Of a stretch of DNA of 60,000 bases, positions 1 to 11,217 are shown in pieces. Numbering within the stretch: position 1 is the first letter of the stretch; every line of letters starts with the position of its first letter. Source of the DNA: Takakia lepidozioides (taxonomy: Eukaryota > Streptophyta > Takakiopsida > Takakiales > Takakiaceae); assembly GCA_030704615.1 (NCBI GenBank), contig CM060731.1, positions 45,882,001-45,942,000 of the forward strand, in the 5' to 3' direction. Both the position numbers and the translations under genes were made by a program. The notes under the pieces were generated by a model. That model was not told where the DNA came from and searched no databases. It saw nothing but the letters and a program-made list of their open reading frames with translations.

Positions 1-484
1 CTTCTTTCTTGCTGACTGTTGGCTACCCTCTCTAAGCCTCTAAGCCCCCCAAGTGACTTATTTTTCCACTTTTCAATTCATTTGTGGGCTTCATCCCCTT
101 TAATCAAAATAAATAAACAAATTGTTGCTAGGAGATCTCCTGTGTCCAACACGTAGCTTTCAGATAGTTGATATGTGTCAACTCTCTGCAAAGCTGGCCA
201 AACTGGAACATGCTGACTATCATGATTATCAGGCTATGATCTCCCTCAGCTGGCCCTTTCAGGATTCCATGTTTTGCCTGACTATGCATGGCAAAATTAC
301 TTGTGCCAGGATCCAATCTAAAGCAATAGAATGCCCATTCTATTCGGATTCTAGACCCTTTCTTTCAGTTTATCTGCGAGGGTTTTCTACTGGTGATAGA
401 TTTTCCTGCAGATGACAACTGAGATGTAAATAATGCTCCGTGCTGCCATTTATAAATGCACCAATAACTATGTTTCCTAGTGGT

Positions 485-3400
485 TTACTCCCATTCAACT
501 GTAGAGGGTGGCTTTGATGTGATATCGTACACCACTCTATTGATACCCCTCACGCTGTTGCAAATCTTGGCAGACACATTGGACAAAAACTTTGAATCAA
601 AGTGATACCTGCAAAAAAACCACAATAAATCAGGAGCTACTCCCCTCCTATACTTTTGTTCAATACTATTTTCTCTTGCCGGCAGAGACTCAGCCCATAC
701 ACCATTTTTGTCAACTCCATGCAACCATTCTCCTCTGCAGGACCGAGTGACTTGTCTCAGGAGCGAGGATAAAAGAATCCCCTAACGCACATGTAATTCA
801 ACATGTCGATTATGCAAATGACATTCAACGAGCATAGCCACTGCCTGTAATATTCGTTTTCTTTCGGACCCAGCTACCCAGAAACAGAGTTTACACTGAC
901 TAAAGCAAATTATGCTTAACCACTCCAGAACACTGAATGGATCCCCCTTATCCTCCCTCTAATAAGGGAAATGAGGGGAGGAGACAATACCAATCAGCAG
1001 TCATGCCATCTTCACTTGTGATCGCACGCAAAGCAACGGCATGAGAATGGGTGCGTTGGTCCCCTTGCACACCCACAGTTTTTACTGGCAGATACACAGC
1101 AAATGCTTGCCAGATTTCGTCATATAGACCTGCCTCCCTTATGCAGTTGACGAATATCTCATCCGCCTGTCCCACCCCACCTACATCTTCAAGATACAGC
1201 TCACACAAACTCATACCAATGGTGAACATAACACATCTGGACATGGATTATATTCGCGTGTGTTATGGAAGTCTCCATATACTTGAGTCCTGGCATGGGT
1301 GGGTAGTCCCCATCCATGACTACAAACCCTTACTGAGTGACACGGACTGTGGAAGGCAAAACACAACTGCAGGAAGACAGTCATGAAGACGGGCACCTTG
1401 CAAGTCATACCAGACGAATGGCTTCAAGGGCATTGCCTTGTGTGACATCCCCCAGAATGCGCACGGCCAAGCCAGGTCCAGGGAAAGGGTGCCGCTTCAG
1501 GAATGATTGTGGCACTTCCAGCAGAGCCCCTAACTTTCGCACCTACACATACCAAAACTTTCTTTGTCAGCCCACTGCATGGTATTGCCTATCTGTCAAC
1601 CCTTATACTCTATCTGGTGTCCAATCAAAATTAAAAAATATATTTCCCCGCAGATTGGTAGCACAGCCAACTGCTATACTGAGCTCCGGCACTTTGAAGG
1701 ACGACCTCAGATTCTCTGTAATTTGACCCCTGAGCAAGTGTGTTATTTGTGACAGTGGCAAGAACATCACATAAGTTTCCAACACATCACTACCAATGTT
1801 GTAGAATTTACCCCCAAAAATCATCCAGTCAATTTCTTGGTCCTGATTATGCCTGCAGCCTAGTGCCAGGGACAGCATCTTGTCATACAAATGAGAGGAT
1901 GTAGAAAAATAGACACTCTCTAAAAATGCAGGCAGAATAGTAAATACATTTATACATGATTGGATGCGCATATGTGACAAGTTTTTGCTCAGAATGGGAC
2001 CTCATCTTTGAAAAGCCACTTGAGAGGTTCGACCAGCTTAAGTTTCATCTCTGGGGGCAGCCCGCCAACATTATGATGGCTTTTGATAGTGTGAGAGTGT
2101 GACTTCCCACTTCCTGGAGGTGGGCACGATTCAATGACATCAGGATACAACGTGCCCTGCACCAAAAAAGCTGGCCTCTTCCCTAGTTGTCTCTCCATCT
2201 TAGATGAGAACTCATCAAAAACAGTAATGAATTCGGCTCCAATTATCTTGCGCTTTTGCTCGGGGTCCACCACCCCTTTCAGTTTGTTGAGAAACTGTTC
2301 GGTGGCATCCACAATTGTCACTGGCAAATGCAGGTCCTTCTCAAATGTGTTTGAGACCCGTTCCTTTTCCTTGTACCTGCAACCAGCACACCTGTGTGAA
2401 CAAAACGAGTCCTTGCCAGCTGCTGACTGGACTTTCCTCCCAAAGACCTGAATTCCCACGTTTCAGCCTCTTCTATCAGCAAGGATGTGCAATGTTTTCT
2501 ATTTTTTGCTTGTACTTTTTGGAGGGGGTGTTTGTGTATGGTGCGGGGTCGTCATATTTGAGAACATCATAACTAAACCTAACACATGACACTCTGACGA
2601 GTTCTGCCCAACCTGCCCAGCTCAAAATCAAGCTCCACACCAGTGTTGCTCACCGCCCAAGACCATTGTCGACATACACACAGTGTAGTCGGTCCCCAAT
2701 TGCACGGTGCACCAGTGTGGCAGCCACCGTGGAATCAACACCCCCTGACAGAGCACAAATTGCATGGTCATCAGGCCCCACTGCAGCTTTCACCAGTTCT
2801 ATCTGCTCCATCAGCACGTCCTGCAATTTCCAGTCGGCTGTAATTCCCCCAACCTCCAGCAGGAAGCGGCGCAACGTCTCCGTTCCCCGCACTGAGTGTG
2901 TCACCTATCAGTTTACAACCTTGCTTTGAGCACTGTGCTCTAATATTCTGTAAGTGACCCTGCACAAATGCCTAAAGGACAAACATTTGCTATTCTGCTA
3001 CACTAAGTTTGCTGGGAAACTCCACTGCTCTCATGCCTCCACAACTTGATAGCATACAGATTGGCTGGCGTCTTTCAAAGGACACAGAAAACAAAAAAGA
3101 TGGACTCCTGCCAAACATGCCTAAACTATGTTATCTTTTCACCCCGAAATGCTAATGCCTTCTGCATGAAAGGTGGACACCTTCTAACAGCCATAACCAG
3201 GGAAACCAGATTGCCAAACCCTCCCCCAAAAGGACTCACAAGCCCCCACATAACACATTAACGAGTTGATCTAGCCACCCTCCATTTGTAGTAAACTCCT
3301 TTTAAAGCTGGGAAGGACGCTGAGATTGGACTCATGAAGTCCCAAGATAACATCATTCACTGAGCAACTCACCTAAATTGAATCCCCGAACCACAGCTCC

Positions 3401-4205
3401 TGAAAAAACTTTCTCTAGGTGACTTGCAAGGTACAATTATCTCCTGGTCACTATCAAGTCATCAATTTGCAGAACAATGTCTCACAGAGGTTTGAATTTA
3501 TAGACCGAATGCACTTCTACGGTACACAGTATGGCCCATGGTGTCAAAATCTTCAGAAAATGCATGAATCAGATTCTACCTACAAACTGTACACGTGTTC
3601 GGACCTAGAGCACTCAAAGGACTGCGTAGGGGACGGTCAGAATAAAACAGAACCTCGGGATGATATTGAAGAGCATAAATTCCAGCAGCGCTGTTCTCAA
3701 TGGCAGCAATGTTGCCCTGCAAACTGGTGGCTACGACGTCAAAGCCTGGGGGAAGCTTAATTGCCTCATCACCATGACTCATCCACACGACCTGGTTTGA
3801 GAAGCTTTCTGCATCACCATACAGTTTACTGTCCTTCACAGCAGCTATTTCCATGCGCCCATACTCTTGGCTCTCCGCCTGCTTGACCTCTCCTCCCAGC
3901 ACTTTGACAATAAGGTGCAGCCCGTAACAAACGCCAAGCACCGCGATCCCATGGTCCCTTGTGTACTCGAAGAAGCCATCAGGCACAGTTGGGGAGCCCT
4001 CTTCATGGACAGAATGGGGTCCACCTGAGAGAATTATAACGGAGGGATTGAGCCCCTGAATGGCTTCCAGGGGGGTACCAGCAGGTAAGCAAAAGGAGCA
4101 AATAGAGAACTGTCGGACACGACGGGTGATAAGATGCGTATACTGCGATCCGAAGTCCAGCACCAGCACCACATTCCCTCGATGCCTACCCGCTGCCTTC
4201 TCCAT
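485..4205 (-). CDS. GMPS: GMP synthase (glutamine-hydrolysing), six exons
   Basis: Converts XMP to GMP using glutamine and ATP in cytosolic purine synthesis. I reconstructed the CDS as complement of 485..608, 991..1166, 1411..1542, 2001..2376, 2654..2904 and 3654..4205. Every intron has GT-AG ends and the joined length is 1611 nt, giving 536 residues, close to the usual 530-540 of plant GMPS. Residues 11-184 are the class I amidotransferase: [12 protein letters not shown] at the start, nucleophile Cys93 in GVCYG, and His182/Glu184 in YHPE. The PP-loop SGGVDST is at 237-243. The C-terminal dimerisation domain carries [29 protein letters not shown] and a terminal PPSTVEWE. The ATG at 4203-4205 was chosen because it gives the family length; an upstream in-frame extension to 4283 is open but not conserved in kind. 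No break is visible, so this should be a working gene. Confidence 0.96.
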
Positions 4206-4264
4206 CTCTGCAACCTTCTCCTTCTCCCTCTCTCGCAATTCCACCCAAGCTCCAGGTTTGGGGT

Positions 4265-4273
4265 TTAGGGTTT
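4265..4273 (-). promoter_or_regulatory. telo-box-like AAACCCTAA upstream of GMP synthase
   Basis: On the minus strand the bases read AAACCCTAA, 60 bp upstream of the GMPS start codon and probably in its 5' UTR or core promoter. Telo-boxes are common in plant genes for growth and translation; the role here is inferred from position only. Confidence 0.45.
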
Positions 4274-4649
4274 GTGGCCTCACGGATGAAAACTCATTCA
4301 GTCATCGTGTTTCGGTGAAGTCCATAAATGGCTGTTGACGTTTTCTTTTTCCCTATTTGTGAGGGGTTAAAAGGTTGACAGCAATGAGGCTTACAAAGGG
4401 GATAACCACCTTGTGGAAAGGTGAGCAGCTCAGGGATAAATGTTTGTTGGCCTATCATTGTCCTGATCCTTTGGCTCTTACTTATGTCGTTGTGTGACTC
4501 ATGCATTACATGATTTATTCCGAGATATACTCATTTAGGAGAGCCACTGTCAAAAGAGCACTATGAAACGTTACCCACAGACATATTGTTGGTGATAAAT
4601 CACCCTCAGCGATACTGTGGCCTCATGGAATGTAACGATCACAGGATAT

Positions 4650-4793
4650 GCTAAGCACGTGTGCAAAGGTGTGAAAAAAGTGTAAAGTGTCACCAATGCT
4701 AAGCACATGTGCAAAGGTGTGAAAAAAGTGTAAAGTGTCACCAATGCTAAGCACATGTGCAAAGGTGTGAAAAAAGTGTAAAGTGTCACCAGC
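4650..4793. repeat. three tandem copies of a 48-bp unit
   Basis: The unit starts GCTAAGCACRTGTGCAAAGG and recurs at 4650, 4698 and 4746, exactly 48 bp apart and nearly identical. Directly after it comes a TATATAGG box (about 4800-4806), then the LINE. The array lies between the divergent GMPS 5' end and the LINE, so it could be a LINE 5' UTR monomer array or an upstream repeat of either unit. Confidence 0.9.
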
Positions 4794-4913
4794 TGTACAT
4801 ATATAGGGTCGAAAATTTTACACCATTAAAAGCAATTGTTCCCTGAGTGGCTGGAGCTAAGATCTCAACACACTTTTTGAGAAATACTTCTGAAGACCTG
4901 CAGCGCCGCCAAG

Positions 4914-7900
4914 TTGGTGGAGGTGTGTGGAGGTGTTGGCAGTAGCGACAGCGGTAGCAGCGCTAAGCGAGCAGCGGACGCTGTGCAACAGTGGGCCCCA
5001 CGCCGGTCAGGTGGCCTTGATCGGCTCGTCCCCCAGCTCGTTCAGCCCCGACGTCGTACTGTCGTACTGGCACCCAGCTCCAACCCTCACCACAATCCCT
5101 TTACGGCTTACTCCACCATCCTGACAGTTCGCTCCCCAGAGCAACGAGAGGTGCTGAACACAGCCGCAACTGCTCCTGCTGGAAGACCTGCTCCTCTTGG
5201 AAGACCCCATCGCCAACGTACCCCTACCCCTAGCTCACATGTTCCTGATGCGCACCTGAGTCCAAGCTCCAGACACCAAGTTCAAGAAGAGTCGTCCTCT
5301 TCACAACGGTCTTCTCCACCGCTGATTCCAGGTTCTTCCATTGGCGCCCCACCGACCGAAGAACTCCCACAGTGTCTGTTGAGCCCTCCTCCACTGCACC
5401 TCTCAGGTAGGGTTCGAGGTCCCATGCCAGTCACTTCTCCTCCAGGTTCTCCATCCCATTCTCGGCAGCGGCTTCAAGGCAGCCCAACTCCTCGTGGTCA
5501 TGAGCCTCTCCACGTGCCTTCTTCTCCAGTTGTGCAGCCTGCATTGCCGACCCCATCACTCTTACCCCAACAGCAGGCGCCTTTCCCATTAGACCGTACC
5601 CCATGCCCAGCTTGCGGTCGTCTTTTTGCGCGCATCAGAGGGCTTGCACGACACCAGCGCACGTGTGCGGCTCTTCATCAGTCCCACACAAATGGTACTT
5701 CTCCATTTCAGCCTAGTGTCTTGCATGCACCACCTCCTGCCTCTGCATGGCATTGGCTTTCAGCACTAGATGTTCTGGGCGCATTTCAGCTAGGCCTGCC
5801 AAGGCCTCGTCTTTATACAAGAATTCTGGTGGCACTGCGTCATGAGGTCCAACTGGCACTCCGTCTGCCCTTAGACAGGCTGGCTCGTGATCCTGATGAT
5901 ATACCAGCATGGTATCTTTTCTTGTTATTTCCTTGGTGGTGTTTGGTTTTGTCCCCTCGTGGCGGTCAGTCAGGGCACCGAGAGACACGCATCCGTCTTC
6001 GCCGTTTTTTATCCGGAGATTGGGAGAGTCTGCAAGATGAGCATCAATTACGGGCACTAGCCCTTGCGGCACGCGCCCCTCCTGCTTCCTCCACGCAGCC
6101 ACCCTCATCGGCCCACAGGTGACTTCGTCATAGTCTCATGTTAGGCCGCGTTGGCGAGTACTCACGTGCGGCCAAGGCTTTAGCACCTTCCTCACCAGCG
6201 CCTCCATCACCGGATACTGTCATTGCCCTCGAAGCCCTTCACCCATCAGCTCAGGATATTCTGCCGCTTTTTGTCGAGGACTTCGAGCCAGACCAGGATC
6301 TCAAGCTAGATCGGGAGGTCTTTACTCAGGCCTTCACGCGCAGTCCCCATCTTGCAGCGACAGGTCCTTCCGGGCCCCTGTATGAGCACTTACGCGACTA
6401 TTTCTCTCCACAGGACTCTGCTAGTGGCTTCTCTCAGCTATTTCAGATTTGCTCATTTATTGCTGCTGGCCGTATCCCTGCCCCAGTGGCCCACCTCCTT
6501 GGGGCCTCCAGATTGTTGGCTATGAGCAAACCCTCAGGTACTGGTATCCACCCTATCGCAGTTGGAGAGGTTCTTTACCGCCTTGTCAGCCGCTCACTTT
6601 GTCTTCAGTTTCGAGATGCCTTCTCCGGACACCTCTTTCCGCACCAATTCGGGGTCGCCACTCCAGAAGGTTGCGAGGCAGTGGTTCAGGGGATTCGTGC
6701 AGCTCTTGATCTTTATCCGGATTGGGTGGTTCTCCAGGTCGACATCACCATCGCTTTCAACACTGTGTCACGAGCGGCTATCTTTCAAGAGCTCCGTTCA
6801 GTCGGAGGAGATTTCCACCAGCTCATTCTGTTTGTTTGATTATTCTATGCATCCACCACTCCCCTATACTACAGTCATCATTCTCGCCTAGGTGAGTGCT
6901 CCATCATTCAGTCCGAGGTTAGGACCCGCCAAGGCGACCCTTTAGGAGGACCTTTGTTTGCCATAGCTCATGTCCGCGCCCTCACGACTTCTGCACAAGT
7001 ACACTCATCTTTGTCTTTTTCCGTCGGTGGCAGACGACACGCACATTGTAGGCCCTGCCTCACAGGTACTTTCAGCTTATCATCATTTTGTCACCCAACT
7101 CTCTGCCGTGGGCCTTTCAGTGCAACCTCGCAAGTGTGCGGTGTGGTCTCCGTCCGGTCTCCCTACCGATTTTGTCCTCCTTGCTCACTTCATTGCTCCG
7201 CCCAATGGCATCAAAATCCTGGGAGTCCCTTTTGGCACCACCCAGTTCACAACGTCCTTCTTGGAAGATGCACTCCACCAGGATGCCACCCACGCTGATC
7301 TCCTTCCTAGGCTCGGAGATGTACAGGTAGCATATGGAATCTTGACCAAATGTTTCCTTCAGCGTCCCTCATATCTCTTGCGCACTCCCAGCCCAGATTT
7401 CCTACACCTCTTATCTGGGTTTGATACTACCATGATGACTATCTTCGGGAGATTGTTAGGACCAGGAGCTCTGGAGGGTGCTCAGGGACATTTGCCACGA
7501 CAGCAAGTCACCCTGCCCGTCTCTTCCGATGGTGTGGGTCTTTTGTCCACTGTCACTACCGCCCCGTCAGCTTTCCTCGGCAGTTGGGCGTTGGTGGCGC
7601 CAGCCCTCCCTTCACGATTTCTCTGTGACCATCGTCCCATCCTTATGGACGCCGTTGCACATGTCGACAGTGGCATTTTACCCTTCCAGCAGCATCTCCG
7701 CTCTGCACAAGATCTTCTTCCGGCACCGGCACAAGCATGTCTACCACCATTTGAGCAGTTGGTTCCTCAAGGCCTCGACCATCTTCAGGAGTCCATTTCC
7801 GAGCGCGTGCACCGTCATTCCTTTTCCAGCATGCTCTCAAGTGCTTCTTCTGAGTTGCATCGAGCCCGACTTCTATCATGCGCAGGACCCGAAGCAAGGG

Positions 7901-8670
7901 CATGGTTGGTAGCACGACCCGCTATCGCACCTTTTCCTATTTTCACTACTGCGCTCCGCCTTCGACTCGGTTTGCCTCATCCTTTGGCATTGGGCCTTCA
8001 GTACTGCATTTGTCTTCAGCCCATCGATGACCTTGTCATCCATCTCCTCCGCTGTCCATGTGGTGGTGAGCGCACTGCGTCTCATGATATGATTCGCGAT
8101 GCGGTGACATCTATTGCTCGGGAGGCAGGGTATCATGTACTGTGTGAGCAACCACATCTACGACCCACGCTCACGTCCCACTCTACACGCCGCCGTGTTG
8201 ACATCATCCTATCTAGAGATGGTTTGCGTACCCTAGCAGATGTCGTTCACGCCGACCCCACTCGAGCGGATCTGCTATCTCGCGCAGCTACCACACCAGG
8301 CATGGCAACCACTGTAGCAGCTCAGGCCAAGGAGCGCGACTACATCGATTATCACCCCACCGACACATTTCTTCCACTGGCGGTCGAGATATTTGGTTCA
8401 TTGCACCGGCACTTCGACGATTTCTTACGGACATGTGCACATCATGCAGCCAAGAGCGGGTCCACTGGCATCCCACATGTCTCCATCCTTATCGCCTATT
8501 ATCGACAATGTGTTTCAGTTGCTTTGCAGAGAGCACAAGCCATATCTATTTTGCATCGGGCTGATGTGGCTAGCTCCGCGTCATCTCATCTTCCGCCTCT
8601 GCCTGACACTTTGCCTATCTCCTTGCCTGATCTCCTCCAGGCTGTTGGCTGGGAGGGTCGTTATGCTTGA
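4914..8670 (+). pseudogene. LINE polyprotein: zinc finger, reverse transcriptase, CCHC and RLE-like endonuclease
   Basis: Read in three blocks: 4914-6122, 6138-6839 in the same frame after a TGA, and 6970-8670 in a shifted frame; the reading between 6840 and about 6969 stays open after a second TGA. The first block has a Pro/Ser-rich N-terminus and a CX2CX12HX3C finger (CPACGRLF...RHQRTC, Cys231). RT motif A is VDITIAFN (6738-6761), motif B RQGDPLGGPLF (about 6925-6957), motif C VADD (7027-7038), where the usual aromatic is Val. Further on, CICLQPIDDLVIHLLRC (8005-8055) is a CCHC knuckle. HDMIRD follows, then RRRVDII (8188-8208) and LADVVHADPT (8233-8262), the pattern of the R2-type restriction-like endonuclease. 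The family call is from motifs alone; the assignment to a named clade is uncertain. Confidence 0.85.
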
Positions 8671-8777
8671 GTAGCTTACTATAGCTTCTGTTTTCATCGC
8701 TGGTTGAGTAGCTTACTATAGCTTTTGTTTTCTTCTCTAGTTGAGTAGCATACTATAGCTTTTTGTTTTCCTCTCTT
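8667..8777 (+). repeat. three tandem 37-bp repeats in the LINE 3' UTR
   Basis: The unit begins TTGAGTAGCTTACTATAGCT and recurs at 8667, 8704 and 8741, exactly 37 bp apart. It starts within the last codons/stop of the LINE ORF. A 3' UTR repeat could be the RT recognition element for target-primed reverse transcription; that is inference. Confidence 0.9.
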
Positions 8778-8847
8778 GTTTCTTGTTCCTCCCCACCTTT
8801 TTGGGAACTTCTCATCATATGCGCGTTCACCCATTGTACATGTTGTA

Positions 8848-8853
8848 AATAAA
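8848..8853 (+). terminator. polyadenylation signal AATAAA of the LINE
   Basis: AATAAA lies 180 bp after the LINE stop codon, following a T-rich stretch; no A-tail follows. Confidence 0.5.
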
Positions 8854-8875
8854 GTCTTAGAGGGTTCCACCAATG

Positions 8876-9370
8876 ATCAAGTGTTGCAGTCACAATTAAT
8901 TAGACTTGGGTTCAAGTAAGTGGGTGAGGTGAGCATTAGAGAGGTTCTTGACTTTTTTCACAAAAATATGCAAAACCTAAATCTCATGCCACCTTTTTCT
9001 TATATTTAAGACAAAGTTTGCTTATTTCATTTGATTAAAGGTTCTCCGTCCCCTTTCGGTTTTAAAAAAAAGTTTGCTCAGATCTACTAGTAATGAATCT
9101 GAGAGCCAGCTTCTTGTGAAGTCACAATTTTTGTAGATGGAAGAGCACAGAGAGATGAAACGAAATGAAATGAAATGGTGCTTTATAACGTCCGCGGAAA
9201 GCTCAAAGAGCTTATGGGACAAAAGGGAGGAACAAAGCCAAGAATAAGAGCTATTGCTCGAGTGATTGTCTTCTGGTGAAGGCCTCGTGCAGGTAAGCTG
9301 CCAAGCATTTCTGATCCTCATATGAAAGACTTCAGTGAGATTGATTGAGTTCCACTTTACTAGAGTTAGC
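8876..9370. other. no gene recognised; 3' flanks of LINE and SURNod19
   Basis: AT-rich sequence between the LINE 3' end and the SURNod19 stop codon. Short ORFs on both strands show no family resemblance. Part of it is probably the SURNod19 3' UTR. Confidence 0.5.
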
Positions 9371-11015
9371 TTAGATATCAGACGCAGGAGCTTCGGGGGC
9401 TACCCATAGAAAGATGACGCCCATCAGTCCAGAATGGGGACCCCCGACCTTGCTATATTTTACTTGAAACCGCAGGGCCTCACCCGCACGTATCTTCGCC
9501 GTCGAGCTCCCCAAAGTCGGGTAACATGTCACAATTCCAACGACGTAACCCTTCTCATTCCCGGCGGTGGAGCCACTGCCGTAAATGGGTGGAGAGTTGC
9601 AGATAACCCGCCCATCTTCTCCGTAGATAGTTGCATTCAGGCTTGAAGCATGGAGGTGAGAGGAAACAAGGATGACGTCGGCTCCATGAGGAAACACCTT
9701 CACCACTTCTTGTGTGTCTACACATTCTTCTAAGAATACATTCGCACTGTTGCAACCCTCTACATCAAATTCGACCGTCACTGTCCCGTCACCTGCCTTG
9801 TCGGTCACATCCATTGATTCTTGCACTAAAGGTACTACGCACTCATCCCAGGCTACGTAGTCCCAGGTATACTGCCAAACAAACATCCACCAGTGGTGCA
9901 GGCATTAACAAATTATCAACTCAGTAACTAACATCGAGACATCTAGACATCCTAACTCTAAGAAGGACGCCAGTGTACAGGACGATCACAGAACTAGTAA
10001 GGTGAGATGATTACCTGCAAGTAGATAGTCCTCTCCAAAATCTCTGTATTGAAACCTTCCTTCAAAGTGCAGCGAGATTCGTCAACACAACACTGGCGGC
10101 CCCCGAGGTAATGCTCGGGCAAGGAACTATGTATGCTATCTCCATCCTTGGTGAACAGATCACATCTGCATTTCCCATCTGTTGGATTATACCCGAGTCC
10201 TCATTGCCGAGCATTGATGCTTCGTATGAAAAGATTCGTCTTATAAAAGCAGTCAAAGGGTAGCTACGGTTAATTAGAACTGAAGGGGTGCACGGACAGA
10301 ATGCAAGAAGCACGCTAAGCCTTCAAATTCAGAGCCCCTATTTACAATCCACTCCGACTACGGAAAAGTATCAAGTTCAGCTGTGGCTCGGTGCAAACCT
10401 GCATTCAGTGCACCCCATTCTGTCTACAGCGCCCCTCGTGTCGATGCCATGCACGTTCAGAACCCACTCAGATTTATAACCAGCCGGAGGGTTACCTCCC
10501 TCCAATCCGTATGGAGCAGGAAACTTCGTGATCAGACGCCGGGTCTCTGCACCCTTCGCCCAATATTGAAGCACCACTGGTGGCTTGCGGCCAAACATTC
10601 CATCGGGAGACGTTCCAGCGCTTGAGGCCGTTGGATACATATGACCCGGCTCCCTCTCCACCGTCTCTTTGAACTCCATGTCTGTGAGTATATCATCCTC
10701 AGCCCTGCCATACTCATACATAATCCAGTGGTGGAGATACACATCGTAAAGTGGCACAGATTCACCGTTCTCGTACACAAGCTCTGCAGTGAAGTCCCGA
10801 GTGGCGAATCGACCAGGGGGCGACTCCACTATAAAATATTTGTTTTTCACGTCCCCTGGACGGAACACCAGGGGCGGAGACCTGAAGGTGAGGCTCTTGC
10901 TAGCTTCATGCAGAGACGGGCAACCTGCTTCACTGTTTTGAACATTGTGTGCGCCGCTTGTCACTCCACCCAACCAGAGCAAGGCTACCGCCACGACAAG
11001 GGCTTTCAATGCCAT
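9371..11015 (-). CDS. SURNod19-family secreted protein, three exons
   Basis: The CDS is complement of 9371..9871, 10015..10165 and 10399..11015, with GT-AG introns; total 1269 nt, 422 residues. It matches the stress up-regulated Nod19 family (PF07712) of plants, whose biochemical role is not settled. Visible marks are a hydrophobic signal peptide (MALKALVVAVALLWLGG, residues 1-17 and on to about 22), VYLHHWIMYE, the conserved junction MGCTEC-RCDLF across intron 1, GGRQCCVDESRC, and YTWDYVAWDECVVPL at the start of exon 3. Cys pairs suggest an extracellular, disulfide-bonded protein. An open frame extends 8 codons upstream of the ATG at 11013-11015 but begins with GTG, so I took the ATG. The acceptor of exon 2 has two nearby AGs; the second (before 10165) keeps the frame and the family alignment. 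No break seen. Confidence 0.92.
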
Positions 11016-11026
11016 AGCTGCCTGAG

Positions 11027-11217
11027 CAGCTCTGGCCACGCCTCAGCTAAGCTCTCCAGCTGATCCCAGCCTTGTACCGCAACAAGCACCCGTTCACTTG
11101 CAAGGCACAAATCTGCAGCTCTGGCCACACCGCAGCTAAGCTCTCCAGCTGATCCCAACCTTGTACCGCAACAAGCACCCGTACACTTGCAAGGTACAAA
11201 TCTGCAGCTCTGGCACC
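11027..11217. repeat. 89-bp tandem duplication upstream of SURNod19
   Basis: A segment beginning CAGCTCTGGCCAC recurs at 11027, 11116 and, for a short partial third copy, 11205, each 89 bp apart; the two full copies differ at only a few bases. The array begins 12 bp upstream of the SURNod19 ATG, so it lies in the 5' UTR or promoter and is young. Confidence 0.92.

Larger units (their letters stand above)
4840..8875 (+). mobile_element. non-LTR retrotransposon (LINE), R2-like with restriction-like endonuclease
   Basis: This span is the extent I assign to the element; neither border is fixed because I found no clear target-site duplication. The order is a short leader, an N-terminal zinc finger, reverse transcriptase, a C-terminal CCHC knuckle, a PD-(D/E)XK-like motif, a 3' UTR with three 37-bp repeats and an AATAAA. 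There is no apurinic-type endonuclease domain upstream of the RT and no poly(A) tail, which fits the older LINE clades. The copy is dead: two in-frame stops and one frameshift. Confidence 0.8.

Noticed and set aside
122-415. 97-codon plus-strand ORF beside the GMP synthase 3' end
   Set aside because: No recognisable motif, overlaps a minus-strand ORF, lies in the presumed 3' flank.
3419-3760. 113-codon plus-strand ORF
   Set aside because: Antisense to GMP synthase exon 1 and intron; no family resemblance.
9022-9321. 99-codon minus-strand ORF
   Set aside because: Low-complexity, AT-rich, in the SURNod19 3' flank.
11016-11039. Eight-codon N-terminal extension of SURNod19
   Set aside because: Begins with GTG, not ATG; the ATG at 11013-11015 directly opens a good signal peptide.
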